Notes under the pieces: generated by a model | Databases searched by the model: none | What the model saw: only the letters and a program-made list of their open reading frames with translations | What the model was told of the DNA's origin: nothing | NCBI RefSeq assembly: GCF_002093625.1 | Contig: NZ_MRWD01000003.1 | Location: 86,077-150,076 of the forward strand | Direction: 5' to 3' | DNA length: 64,000 nt | Origin: Rouxiella silvae | GTDB taxonomy: Bacteria > Pseudomonadota > Gammaproteobacteria > Enterobacterales > Enterobacteriaceae | Program-made: the position numbers and the translations under genes | Shown: one piece after another, positions 17,519 to 25,864 of the stretch | Layout: each line of letters opens with the position of its first letter | How positions within the stretch are numbered: position 1 is the first letter of the stretch

Positions 17519-19117
17519 ATGACTATGCGTTCCCCCACAGCCTCATCCACTACTGCGTCTTATCTTATGGCTCTTGATGCCGGAACCGGCAGCATTCGCG
17601 CCGTCATTTTCTCTTTGGAAGGGCAGCAAATCGCCGTAGGTCAGGCCGAATGGCAGCACAACCCAGTTTCAGACGTGCCGGGTTCAATGGAGTTTGACCT
17701 GCATAAAAACTGGCAACTGACCTGCCAATGTATTCGTCAGGCGCTGGCGCTAGCTCAGCTTCCCGCTTCGTCCATTGCCGCCGTGGCGGCCTGCTCAATG
17801 CGTGAAGGCATCGTGCTTTATGATAAAAGCGGAGAACCAATTTGGGCCTGCGCCAACGTTGACTCTCGCGCCAGCCGTGAAGTGAGTGAACTAAAAGAGA
17901 TCCATCAGGGAGAGTTCGAACGCGAAGCGTATCTGCATTCTGGGCAAACGCTGGCGCTGGGTGCCATGCCGCGCCTGCTGTGGTTAGCACATCATCGCCC
18001 GGAGATTTATCGCCAGGCGGCCACGTTGACCATGATAAGTGACTGGCTGGCCTACAGGCTAACCGGTGAACTGGCGGTTGACCCATCGAATGCGGGCACT
18101 ACCGGCATGCTGAGTCTCGAAACGCGTCGCTGGCACCCTGAACTGCTTGAACTCGCGGGGCTTCGTGCGGATATTTTGTCGCCGGTACTTGAAACCGGCA
18201 CTCGGCTTGGCAGTATCAGCGCACGCAGTGCTGAAGAGTGTGGACTGAAAGCCGGAACGCCGGTGGGCATGGGCGGTGGCGACGTGCAGCTTGGGTCACT
18301 CGGGTTAGGGCTAGTTCACCCGGGGCAAACGGCGGTGTTGGGCGGCACTTTCTGGCAGCAGGTGGTAAATTTGCCCCGTCCGATCACTGACCCCGAGATG
18401 AATATTCGCATTAACCCGCACGTGATCCCCGGCATGGCACAGGCAGAATGTATTAGTTTCTTCACCGGACTGACTATGCGCTGGTTCCGCGACGCCTTTT
18501 GTTCAGAGGAAAAATTGCTGGCCGAACGGCTGGGCGTTGACACTTACAGCCTGCTGGAAGATATGGCCGCGCGCGTGCCGGTCGGCTCATGGGGAGTGAT
18601 GCCGATTTTTTCCGACGCTATGCACTTTAAAAGCTGGTACCACGCCGCACCGTCGTTTATTAACCTGTCGATCGACCCATTGAAGTGCAATAAACAGACT
18701 TTGTTTCGGGCACTCGAGGAGAATGCGGCCATCGTATCGGCCTGCAATTTGGAACTTATTGCGGGGTTTTCTGGGGTAAATGCGCCGTCGCTGGTGTTTG
18801 CGGGCGGCGGTTCCAAGGGGAAGCTGTGGAGTCAGATACTGAGCGATGTCACCGGCAAGCCGGTTAAGGTGCCCCAGGTTAAAGAGGCTACGGCGCTGGG
18901 ATGTGCCATTGCGGCGGGAGTTGCCGCCGGATTGTATCAATCACTGGCTGAAACGGGTGAGGCACTTGTACGTTGGGAGCGGGAATATCAGCCCAATGTC
19001 GAAAATCATCAGCAATATATCAGCCAAAAAACCAACTGGCAGGCGGTTTACGCCGACCAGTTAACGCTGGTAGACAGTGGCTTGACTACCTCAATGTGGA
19101 AGGCTCCGGGTCTTTGA
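17519..19117 (+). CDS. lsrK: Autoinducer-2 kinase LsrK
   Basis: 532-aa FGGY-family carbohydrate kinase. It has the N-terminal phosphate loop [15 protein letters not shown] (Asp20, Gly22, Thr23), [13 protein letters not shown], the [10 protein letters not shown] motif and the C-terminal nucleotide-binding [20 protein letters not shown]. Length and motifs match LsrK, which phosphorylates imported AI-2 (DPD) in the cytoplasm. The ATG at 17519 has a GAGAAG ribosome site. It is divergent from lsrG and tail-to-tail with nac. Separation from the lsrACDB importer suggests import through another route (for example the ribose transporter) or a locus elsewhere. Confidence 0.92.
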   Translation: MTMRSPTASSTTASYLMALDAGTGSIRAVIFSLEGQQIAVGQAEWQHNPVSDVPGSMEFDLHKNWQLTCQCIRQALALAQLPASSIAAVAACSMREGIVLYDKSGEPIWACANVDSRASREVSELKEIHQGEFEREAYLHSGQTLALGAMPRLLWLAHHRPEIYRQAATLTMISDWLAYRLTGELAVDPSNAGTTGMLSLETRRWHPELLELAGLRADILSPVLETGTRLGSISARSAEECGLKAGTPVGMGGGDVQLGSLGLGLVHPGQTAVLGGTFWQQVVNLPRPITDPEMNIRINPHVIPGMAQAECISFFTGLTMRWFRDAFCSEEKLLAERLGVDTYSLLEDMAARVPVGSWGVMPIFSDAMHFKSWYHAAPSFINLSIDPLKCNKQTLFRALEENAAIVSACNLELIAGFSGVNAPSLVFAGGGSKGKLWSQILSDVTGKPVKVPQVKEATALGCAIAAGVAAGLYQSLAETGEALVRWEREYQPNVENHQQYISQKTNWQAVYADQLTLVDSGLTTSMWKAPGL

Positions 19118-19118
19118 A

Positions 19119-20048
19119 TTACCCTACGGCCAGCAACGGACGCACCTCTTCACGTACGCGGCTCTCTGCCACCAGCGACAGCAGAATTTTTTGTACCGCC
19201 TGCGCGGGTTGTGACAGCGGCAGATGGTCTGAAATGCACAGTGAAAGCGGCGCCTGAATAGACGGACTGCTGATGCATGACATCCAGGCATTGGCTGGCC
19301 CCACAATTGCGCGGGCGGCAGATTCTGGCAAAATCGTGGCACCGAGGCCGCTGGCAATGGCCGCCGTTAAGGTTCCGGCAGATTCAATTTCACCAATCAC
19401 TTTTGCTGAAAGCCTTCTCAAGGTCATGGCATCGTCCACCAGCTTGCGCAGCACGTCATGGGTGCGCGGCAGGAAGAGATTAAGCTTAGCTACGTCTGAA
19501 AGCTCAATGTACTTACCCGGATTGGGCACGCTGTTGGTGGCCACCAGATAAAGATCTTCTTTCATTAATGGCACAAACGACAGGCCCTGAATCGCCTTAT
19601 TGCCGTAAAGCACGGCCATGTCCATTCGCCCGTTGACCGTCTGATCGGTCAGTTCACTGCCAAAATTCTCGTTGAGGTATAGCAAGATACCCGGATGCTG
19701 TTCACGCACTGCCTGTAACAGCGGCAGTGCCAGCAGTGAGGCCGCTGTTCCTGGTGCCATGCCTACCGAAACCTGACCATTTAACGCCAAGCCTGCGCAG
19801 TTAACCGCACTGTGGGCCTGTTCACACTGGCGTAATATCGTCTGCGCATGGGCATAAAGAATATTTCCCGCTTCAGTCGGCGTAACCCCGCGCTTGGTTC
19901 GAATCAAAAGCTGCTGCTTTAATTCACCCTCTAGCGTAGCCAACTGCTGACTCAGGGCCGGTTGAGCGATATGCAACACATCTGCAGCCTGCGTGAGACT
20001 GCCGATATCGACGATTTTCACGAAGTACTTTAAGCGTCTGAGATTCAT
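19119..20048 (-). CDS. nac: Nitrogen assimilation regulator Nac (LysR family)
   Basis: 309-aa LysR-type regulator. The N-terminus MNLRRLKYFVKIVDIGSLTQ and the following AADVLHIAQPALSQQ helix-turn-helix, plus RTKRGVTPTEAG and RRLSAKVIGEIES, closely match Klebsiella Nac. Nac is made under nitrogen limitation from a sigma-54/NtrC promoter and couples that response to sigma-70 genes. The ATG at 20048 is preceded by GGAGACAGAG. Its upstream region holds a sigma-54 promoter and an NtrC-like site, which supports the identity. Confidence 0.9.
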   Translation of the reverse strand: MNLRRLKYFVKIVDIGSLTQAADVLHIAQPALSQQLATLEGELKQQLLIRTKRGVTPTEAGNILYAHAQTILRQCEQAHSAVNCAGLALNGQVSVGMAPGTAASLLALPLLQAVREQHPGILLYLNENFGSELTDQTVNGRMDMAVLYGNKAIQGLSFVPLMKEDLYLVATNSVPNPGKYIELSDVAKLNLFLPRTHDVLRKLVDDAMTLRRLSAKVIGEIESAGTLTAAIASGLGATILPESAARAIVGPANAWMSCISSPSIQAPLSLCISDHLPLSQPAQAVQKILLSLVAESRVREEVRPLLAVG

Positions 20049-20173
20049 CTCTGTCTCCATCGAACCTGGTGGTGGTGTTAACCGAATGAAATAGGGTCGC
20101 CCCTAACTAAAGCAAAATGTCTTTATCATAATTTCTGCGAATGAGTTATTCGTCGAAACCTGAGGTGTTACAA

Positions 20174-20190
20174 AGCAAGATCAAGGCCAA
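20174..20190 (-). promoter_or_regulatory. Sigma-54 promoter of nac
   Basis: On the minus strand TTGGCCTTGATCTTGCT carries the -24 GG and -12 GC exactly ten bases apart, with both TGGC and TTGC matching the consensus. It lies about 125 bases before the nac start, giving a leader of about 115 bases. This agrees with the known sigma-54 dependence of nac. Confidence 0.8.
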
Positions 20191-20319
20191 TCAGGCAGTT
20201 AGGAAATAAACTCAGCCAAAAAATCAGGCTAATCATCTATAAAATAAGAAAAAACGATTAGTAATTTGTGAGAAAAGGAATAGCGAGGAAAGAATTGTTA
20301 AGAAAACAGCCCAGGGCTG

Positions 20320-20336
20320 TGCACCAACATAATGCA
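20320..20336. promoter_or_regulatory. NtrC-type enhancer site upstream of nac
   Basis: TGCACCAACATAATGCA matches the NtrC palindrome TGCAC-N7-GTGCA at nine of ten conserved positions. Its centre is about 165 bases upstream of the predicted nac transcription start, a suitable distance for an enhancer-binding activator. Confidence 0.65.
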
Positions 20337-20356
20337 AACTTATGTTTCGGGACGAA

Positions 20357-20388
20357 GAAAAGCGGCCGCAGGCAGAAAGCCTCCGGCC
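20357..20388 (-). terminator. Terminator of the GntR-SDR operon
   Basis: GGCCGCAGGC (20364-20373) pairs with GCCTCCGGCC (20379-20388) with one mismatch. On the minus strand the stem is followed by TTTTC. It lies 20 bases beyond the SDR stop. A second perfect 7-1-7 palindrome, ACAGCCC-A-GGGCTGT, lies at 20306-20320 and abuts the NtrC site. Confidence 0.7.
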
Positions 20389-20407
20389 ACTGAGTCAAAG
20401 GTTAAAA

Positions 20408-21193
20408 TCAAATAGAAGGGATCATGCCGCCGTCAACGCGAATAACCGATCCAGTCATATAAGAAGCCTGTCGGCTAGCGAGAAACGCCGCCACTGCGCC
20501 GTACTCTTCGGGTTCGCCATAGCGGCCCAGCGGGATCGTAGCTGCACTTTTGCGCGCCACGTCTTCGACTGAAATACCTTCACGCCCTGCCCGCGCTTCA
20601 TCAAGCTGGCCTAAACGCTTGGTCGAAATGCGCCCCGGCAGAATAACGTTAACCGTGATGCCTTCACTGGCCACTTCGCCAGCCAAGGTTTTCGACCAGC
20701 CAACCAGTGCCATACGCAGGGTATTCGACATGCCGAGATTAGCGATGGGGGTCACTACGCCGGAAGACGTGCTGGTGATAATCCGGCCCCAGCCCAGACT
20801 GCGCATATCAGGCAATACTTTGTCAGTTAACAGAATCAGCGAACTGACCATGGTGGCAAACTGCGTGGCCCAGGTTTCTGGCGCGACGCCGCTAGCCTTT
20901 GACGGAGGCGGCCCACCGGAATTATTTACCAGAATCCCCACTGGGCCAAGATACTGATGAATACCTGCTAGCACCTGGTCAAATTTTTCGGGCTGCGTTA
21001 AATCCAATACAAAAGCCATGGCACGACCGCCCTCGGCTTTGATGGTATCTACGGTTTCATTCAAAGCCGCTTCGGTGCGGCCACACACTGCCACCACCGC
21101 GCCTTCTGCGGCCAATGACAGCGCCATTGCTCGGCCCAGTCCACCGCCTGCGCCGCTTACCAGCGCAACGCGACCTCTTATTCCAAAATCCAT
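20408..21193 (-). CDS. SDR-family oxidoreductase with atypical active site
   Basis: 261-aa short-chain dehydrogenase/reductase with the N-terminal cofactor loop VSGAGGGLGRA, VNNSGGPPPSKA in the middle and a C-terminal YMTGSVIRVDGG. The region where classical SDRs have the Tyr-x-x-x-Lys pair reads GMSNTLRMALVGW, so Tyr is replaced by Ser and Lys by Arg. The protein is either a divergent subfamily member or uses different chemistry. The ATG at 21193 overlaps the end of the gntR gene (GTGATG), so the two are coupled. Annotation as 3-oxoacyl-ACP reductase would be unsafe. Confidence 0.88.
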   Translation of the reverse strand: MDFGIRGRVALVSGAGGGLGRAMALSLAAEGAVVAVCGRTEAALNETVDTIKAEGGRAMAFVLDLTQPEKFDQVLAGIHQYLGPVGILVNNSGGPPPSKASGVAPETWATQFATMVSSLILLTDKVLPDMRSLGWGRIITSTSSGVVTPIANLGMSNTLRMALVGWSKTLAGEVASEGITVNVILPGRISTKRLGQLDEARAGREGISVEDVARKSAATIPLGRYGEPEEYGAVAAFLASRQASYMTGSVIRVDGGMIPSI

Positions 21194-22104
21194 CACAAGC
21201 CTCTTTCGTTAGATTTACTGACTTTATTCAAAACCATCTGATAAGCGGACTGCAGGTGTTGACGCATCATTTCGGCCGCGTCGGCCTGCCTTTCTTCAAG
21301 CACCGCATCAATGATGGCAACGTGTTCCTGACACCACTCGCGTACGCGCTGTTTGTTGTTATAGCTGCCAAACTCCAACAAGCGGCGCAGGCGGTTCTGC
21401 TGCTGAATAGCCTGTAAAACAAAGATATTCCCGCTGAATTCGGCCAGCAGTTCGTGAAAATTTGCGTCAGTTTCAAAAATTTGCCGACCGTCAACGTTAA
21501 GAATATCAGGATGATCAATCAGATAGATATGCTGTAAACGCAGTCGCTTAAGCGCACTTTTGTCCGCGCGAAAACTGGGAGAAATCAGGCCGCCGGGTTC
21601 TATCATCAGCCGAAATCCATAACCGTTGCTGAGTGCAACATCACTGTTTAGCGTGGGTAAAAACGACCAGCCGTGACCTTTGTTGCGGGCAATCAATCCG
21701 TCTTCAGACAGGCGCAGCAGCGTTCGCGACATCACGCCACGGTCGGCGTCATAGCGCTGGGCAATTTCGATTTGGGTCAGTGAATCGGGGAGCTTACCGG
21801 CAATGCGGTCTTTAACCAGCTGCTCATATAACCCCTGATCGCTGCTTGCCGGTACATCGATGCTGATGCGCTGTAGTTCGTCATAGGCCTTTAGCAGAAA
21901 AAATCCCTGATTACGGCGTGCTTCGATAATCTCTAGTTCACAGAGGAGCTTGAGCGCAGCACGCACCGGCGTTCGAGAAACGCCGGCCATATCGGCTAAT
22001 TGTTGCTCACGTAAATGGTGGCCTGGCTCAAATTTTGCTTCTCGTATCAGGTCAAGGATTTGGTTAGCCAAACGCCTTCCGCTGGCGGTTACTGTTTGTG
22101 TCAT
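21193..22104 (-). CDS. GntR/FCD-family regulator with an apparent second winged helix
   Basis: 303-aa DNA-binding regulator. Residues about 8-70 are a GntR winged helix (LREQQLADMAGVSRTPVR). Residues about 90-150 look like a second wHTH (SLTQIEIAQRYDADRGVMSR, then LLRLSEDGLIARNKGHGW). The C-terminal part (about 190-300) is a helical ligand domain with ETDANFHELLAEFSGN as in FCD proteins. ATG 22104 is chosen for its AGGTG site; a GTG four codons earlier is possible. It is divergent from the ABC/catabolic operon it presumably represses. Confidence 0.85.
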   Translation of the reverse strand: MTQTVTASGRRLANQILDLIREAKFEPGHHLREQQLADMAGVSRTPVRAALKLLCELEIIEARRNQGFFLLKAYDELQRISIDVPASSDQGLYEQLVKDRIAGKLPDSLTQIEIAQRYDADRGVMSRTLLRLSEDGLIARNKGHGWSFLPTLNSDVALSNGYGFRLMIEPGGLISPSFRADKSALKRLRLQHIYLIDHPDILNVDGRQIFETDANFHELLAEFSGNIFVLQAIQQQNRLRRLLEFGSYNNKQRVREWCQEHVAIIDAVLEERQADAAEMMRQHLQSAYQMVLNKVSKSNERGL

Positions 22105-22220
22105 GAAAGCAGGCACCTAAAGTATTTATTGCAATGAATATACAATATCACAGCATTCTTACTTGGTGAAGTCTGAGCGAAAATCCCTCAAATCGTGCAT
22201 TGACGCACCATAAAAGAGCC

Positions 22221-22257
22221 TTGACTCACGAATTTAATTGTATTTAATGATACACAA
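22221..22257 (+). promoter_or_regulatory. Promoter with overlapping GntR-type operator
   Basis: TTGACT (22221-22226) and TTTAAT (22243-22248), 16 bases apart, form a sigma-70-like promoter for the catabolic operon. TGTAT-N6-ATACA (22239-22254) is a perfect inverted repeat over the -10 region, the type of short palindrome bound by GntR/FCD repressors. The divergent gntR gene makes it the likely binder. Confidence 0.55.
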
Positions 22258-22292
22258 AGAGCAATCCTGCTCATGAGAAAATGGAGTCTGTC

Positions 22293-23111
22293 ATGCTGAA
22301 AAAAACTTTCTTGCGTCGATATGCCACCCTGTCTCTGGCTGCCCTTTGCCTGAGTTTTCCGTTAGTCAGCCAGGCGGCATCGCCGTCGTTAGTCACCTCG
22401 GGTGAGCTAACTTACGGTACCGCCGCGACCTTCATGCCGTTTGAATTTATCAAAGACGGTAAACTGAGCGGATTTGATATCGATTTAATTACTGCCCTCT
22501 CAAAAAAGCTTTCGCTCAAACCTGCGCCGATGTCAATGGAGTTTAAGGGATTGATCCCCGCCCTGCAGGGTAAGCGCCTCGATATTATTAACTCAGCGAT
22601 GTACATCAATCCCGCTCGCGCCGAGCAGGTTGATTTTGTGCCTTACCTCAAAATCGGCAGCCGCGTCATTGTTTCCAAGGGAAACCCCGAAAAGATCACC
22701 GGCCGTGACCTGTCTCTGTGTGGCAAAAATATCGCCGTCACCCTCGGCGGCATTGAAGAGAGTCAGGCACGCACCGACAATCAAAAATGTCTTGATGCCA
22801 AAAAACCGACCATCACCGTACTGACTTTCCCGTCCGCGACTGATTCAGCCGTTGCCGTTGCGCAAAAACGTGCCGACGCAGAATACCTTTCCACTCCCGG
22901 TGCCGTTGCGCTGTTGAGTGAAAAAGGCGACACCTTTGAAACTACCGGCCCCGAGTTTGAAGCCGAGACTCACATCGGCTTTGCCGTACGCAAAGGCGAT
23001 ACCGAGATGAAATCACTGTTGGAAAACGGACTTAAAGACCTCGTCGCCGACGGCAGCTACCAGAAGTTGATTCAAAAATGGCAGTTCCCGACTTCGGTGT
23101 CGATTTTCTAA
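22293..23111 (+). CDS. Periplasmic amino-acid-type solute-binding protein (SBP_bac_3)
   Basis: 272-aa binding protein with a Sec signal peptide (positive MLKKTFLRRYATLSLAALC start, cleavage near SQA-ASP). The family-3 signature GFDIDLITALSKKLSL appears near residue 65, followed by FKGLIPALQGKRLDIINSAM. ATG 22293 is chosen over ATG 22281 because GGAG lies eight bases before it. It is the first gene of an operon that also holds permease, ATPase and four catabolic enzymes, so it probably binds an amino acid or small peptide-like compound that those enzymes degrade. Confidence 0.92.
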   Translation: MLKKTFLRRYATLSLAALCLSFPLVSQAASPSLVTSGELTYGTAATFMPFEFIKDGKLSGFDIDLITALSKKLSLKPAPMSMEFKGLIPALQGKRLDIINSAMYINPARAEQVDFVPYLKIGSRVIVSKGNPEKITGRDLSLCGKNIAVTLGGIEESQARTDNQKCLDAKKPTITVLTFPSATDSAVAVAQKRADAEYLSTPGAVALLSEKGDTFETTGPEFEAETHIGFAVRKGDTEMKSLLENGLKDLVADGSYQKLIQKWQFPTSVSIF

Positions 23112-23164
23112 TGTTTGATGTTGCCGCTTTTGTACGTTTCGCTCCCTGACATCGAGGAAAAATC

Positions 23165-23878
23165 ATGTCTCTTGATCTGGTCTGGCAATACCTATTGTCA
23201 CCGGCGTTCTTTCAGGGCGCAGTAATGACCCTGCTAATCACAGTCTGTTCGCTGTTTTTTGGCATCGTCACTGGCTTGATACTGGCTTTACTTCAGGAGT
23301 CCCGCTTCAAGGCGGGCCCTGTTTTAGCCTTCTTCTATTTATGGTTATTTCGCGGCACGCCCGTGCTGTTTCAAATCATCTTTGTTTATAACGTACTGCC
23401 GAGCTTTGGCCTGCGCTTTTCAGCCTTTACCTGTGCGGTGATGGCACTTTCACTTAATGAAGGTGCTTACATGGCCGAAATTCTGCGCTCCGGACTGCAG
23501 GCAGTGAGAAGCGGACAGCGCACGGCAGGCATGGCTCTGGGCATGACCCAAGGTCAGATTATGCGCAAAATTGTCTTGCCCCAGGCGGCGCGTATTATTC
23601 TGCCTCCGATGGGTAACCAAATGATAAGCATGCTCAAATCCAGCGCACTGGTGTCAGTGATTGCCGTTCAGGAACTGTTATTGATAGCCAACCAGACGGC
23701 CAGCGCCAGCTTTCGCTATTTTGAAGCGCTGTGTGCTGCCGGCATCTATTACCTCGCACTGACCACCCTTTTCATGATTGGACAGGCCTGGCTCGAACGC
23801 GCACTGGACCCTAAAAAACGCAAGAAACCTGCGCTCTCATTGACCGAACGCCTGCTGCGCAGCAGCTCGTCTCACTAA
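23165..23878 (+). CDS. Amino-acid ABC transporter permease
   Basis: 237-aa permease of the HisMQ family with the usual length. GAVMTLLITVCSLFFGIVTG starts the transmembrane domain, WLFRGTPVLFQIIFVYN follows, and the ATPase-coupling loop SGQRTAGMALGMTQGQIMRK is near residue 120. GAGGAAAAATC precedes the ATG. It stands alone as a single permease, so it should act as a homodimer with the binding protein before and the ATPase after it. Confidence 0.93.
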   Translation: MSLDLVWQYLLSPAFFQGAVMTLLITVCSLFFGIVTGLILALLQESRFKAGPVLAFFYLWLFRGTPVLFQIIFVYNVLPSFGLRFSAFTCAVMALSLNEGAYMAEILRSGLQAVRSGQRTAGMALGMTQGQIMRKIVLPQAARIILPPMGNQMISMLKSSALVSVIAVQELLLIANQTASASFRYFEALCAAGIYYLALTTLFMIGQAWLERALDPKKRKKPALSLTERLLRSSSSH

Positions 23879-23902
23879 CTCGCCAACCCCTAGGGAAAAC
23901 AG

Positions 23903-24646
23903 ATGAAAACTGAAAAGCCCCTGCTGGAAATCATCGGTGTCGATAAACACTTCGGTAGCCAGCACGTGTTGAAGAACTGCACGCTGAGCGTGGCGCAGGG
24001 TGAAACGGTCGTGTTGATTGGGCCATCCGGCTCGGGAAAATCTACCCTACTGCGTTGCGTTAACCTGCTTGAGACCATTGAAGGCGGCAGCATCTTTTTC
24101 CGCCAGAACGACATCACCAAGGCCGGTGTCGAGCCGCACCGTTTGCGTCAGGATATTGGCATGGTGTTTCAGAGTTACGAGCTTTTCTCCCACCTCACAG
24201 CGGCGGAAAACATCATGCTCGCGCCCATGACGGTGCTCGGCGTGAGTCGCGCCGACGCAGAAACCCAGGCCCTTGAATTGCTCGGCAAGGTGCGAATTCC
24301 CGACAAGGCGGACAGTTTCCCTGATGAACTGTCAGGCGGCCAGCAGCAGCGTGTGGCAATCGCGCGCGCGCTGGCAATGAAGCCAAAACTGATGCTGTTT
24401 GACGAGCCCACTTCGGCGCTTGACCCCGAAATGATCCGCGAAGTTATTGACGTCATGGCCGACCTCAGTGCAGAAGGCATGACCAGCATTGTGGTCACCC
24501 ATGAAATGGGCTTTGCCCGCCGCGCCGCCAACCACATCGTATTTATGGAAAACGGCGAAATTATTGAATACGCAACCAGCGATAAATTCTTCGGGGGAGA
24601 CGTGAGCCAAAGAGCACAACGCTTCCTCGACCAGATTTTGCACTGA
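23903..24646 (+). CDS. Amino-acid ABC transporter ATP-binding protein
   Basis: 247-aa ATPase with Walker [10 protein letters not shown] near residue 38, Q-loop MVFQSYELFSHL, signature LSGGQQQR, Walker [13 protein letters not shown] and switch histidine in VVTHEMGFA. Length and motifs are those of the GlnQ/HisP family. It ends the transporter part of the catabolic operon; the M20 hydrolase gene starts 47 bases later. Confidence 0.94.
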   Translation: MKTEKPLLEIIGVDKHFGSQHVLKNCTLSVAQGETVVLIGPSGSGKSTLLRCVNLLETIEGGSIFFRQNDITKAGVEPHRLRQDIGMVFQSYELFSHLTAAENIMLAPMTVLGVSRADAETQALELLGKVRIPDKADSFPDELSGGQQQRVAIARALAMKPKLMLFDEPTSALDPEMIREVIDVMADLSAEGMTSIVVTHEMGFARRAANHIVFMENGEIIEYATSDKFFGGDVSQRAQRFLDQILH

Positions 24647-24693
24647 GTTATTTTTTCTATGCGCCTCACCAGGGCCATTTTCAGGAGAAATTG

Positions 24694-25860
24694 ATGAACC
24701 TTCAATCACCCGATATCAACAGAATGAAGCAAGACCTCGCGGCACTCGTGGCTATTAATACCGAGAACCCACCCGGCCGCGAGCGCGAAGCCGCAGAACT
24801 TATCAGTGTTTGGCTAAAAGAGGCCGGTTTTGATTTAACGCTCAGTGAATATGAACCGGGACGCACCAACGTTATTGCGCGCCTGGAAAACGGCGTGGGT
24901 CCGTGCTTTGCTTTCAACACGCACATTGACGTCGTGCCAGCGGGTAGTGGCTGGAGCCAGGACCCATTCACGCTTACCGAGCGCGACGGCAAACTGTTTG
25001 GCCGCGGCTCTTGCGATGCAAAGGGACCGCTGGTGGCAATGATTGAAGCCATGCGCATGCTCGCCGCAGACAGTGATAGCTGGTCTGGCACGCTGATGGG
25101 CATCTTCGTTGCCGATGAAGAAGTGGCCAGCGAAGGCGCCAAGTTCTACGTGCGCGAAGCACCGGCCAAAATTGACTATGCGGTGATCGGCGAACCCACG
25201 TCAAACACCACCTATTCGGCACACAAAGGCAGCCTTCGCCCGCTGGTTCGCGTGCATGGCGTTACCGCGCACTCTGGCACCCCTGAGCTAGGTGAAAACG
25301 CCATTTTCCGTGCGGCACAGCTTTTAGGGCTGGTAGAACAACAGCACGAACACAGTGTGCGTTGCCGTTGCCATCCGCTGGTCGGTTCAGCCAGTCTGAC
25401 CGTCACGCGCATCTCGGGGGGGCATGCCGACAACGTGCTGCCCGACAGCTGCGATTTACTGCTCGACCGCCGTATGGTGCCGGGAGAAGACGAAGAACAG
25501 GTCAAACAGGAACTGCGAGATTTGCTGGCACTGGCGCATGAAAAATTCGGCGTACGCAGTGAAATCATCACCTTTAAACCCACCACCGGCGGCGCGACGG
25601 AAACGGCTGTTGATGAAGCCATTGTCCAGGCCGGTCTTGAAGCCTGCCGCGCTCAGGGCCTTGAAGAACCCGGTCCCTTCGGGTTCCAGGGCGGCTGTGA
25701 TCTGGTGCATTTTCGCAGCCTTGGCACCAAGGGCATTGTTATCGGCCCAGGCTCGCTTTCGGTCGCGCACAAGCCCGATGAATTTGTCCCGCTGGACGAG
25801 TTCATTGCCGCCGGTGATATCTACCGAACTGTCGCCCTAAAAATGATGACGCGAGGATAA
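24694..25860 (+). CDS. M20-family metallohydrolase (ArgE/DapE-like)
   Basis: 388-aa di-zinc amidohydrolase of the ArgE/DapE/ACY1 group. Metal-site motifs are visible in order: FNTHIDVVPAG (His, Asp), FGRGSCDAKGP (bridging Asp), VADEEVASEGAK (Glu-Glu) and a C-terminal VAHKPDEFV (His). The insertion domain with HSGTPELGENAI sits in the middle. It deacylates N-acyl amino acids or cleaves dipeptide-like amides. ATG 24694 follows an AGGAG site. In the operon it lies between the ABC transporter and the enolase-superfamily enzyme. Confidence 0.9.
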   Translation: MNLQSPDINRMKQDLAALVAINTENPPGREREAAELISVWLKEAGFDLTLSEYEPGRTNVIARLENGVGPCFAFNTHIDVVPAGSGWSQDPFTLTERDGKLFGRGSCDAKGPLVAMIEAMRMLAADSDSWSGTLMGIFVADEEVASEGAKFYVREAPAKIDYAVIGEPTSNTTYSAHKGSLRPLVRVHGVTAHSGTPELGENAIFRAAQLLGLVEQQHEHSVRCRCHPLVGSASLTVTRISGGHADNVLPDSCDLLLDRRMVPGEDEEQVKQELRDLLALAHEKFGVRSEIITFKPTTGGATETAVDEAIVQAGLEACRAQGLEEPGPFGFQGGCDLVHFRSLGTKGIVIGPGSLSVAHKPDEFVPLDEFIAAGDIYRTVALKMMTRG

Positions 25861-25864
25861 TCAG

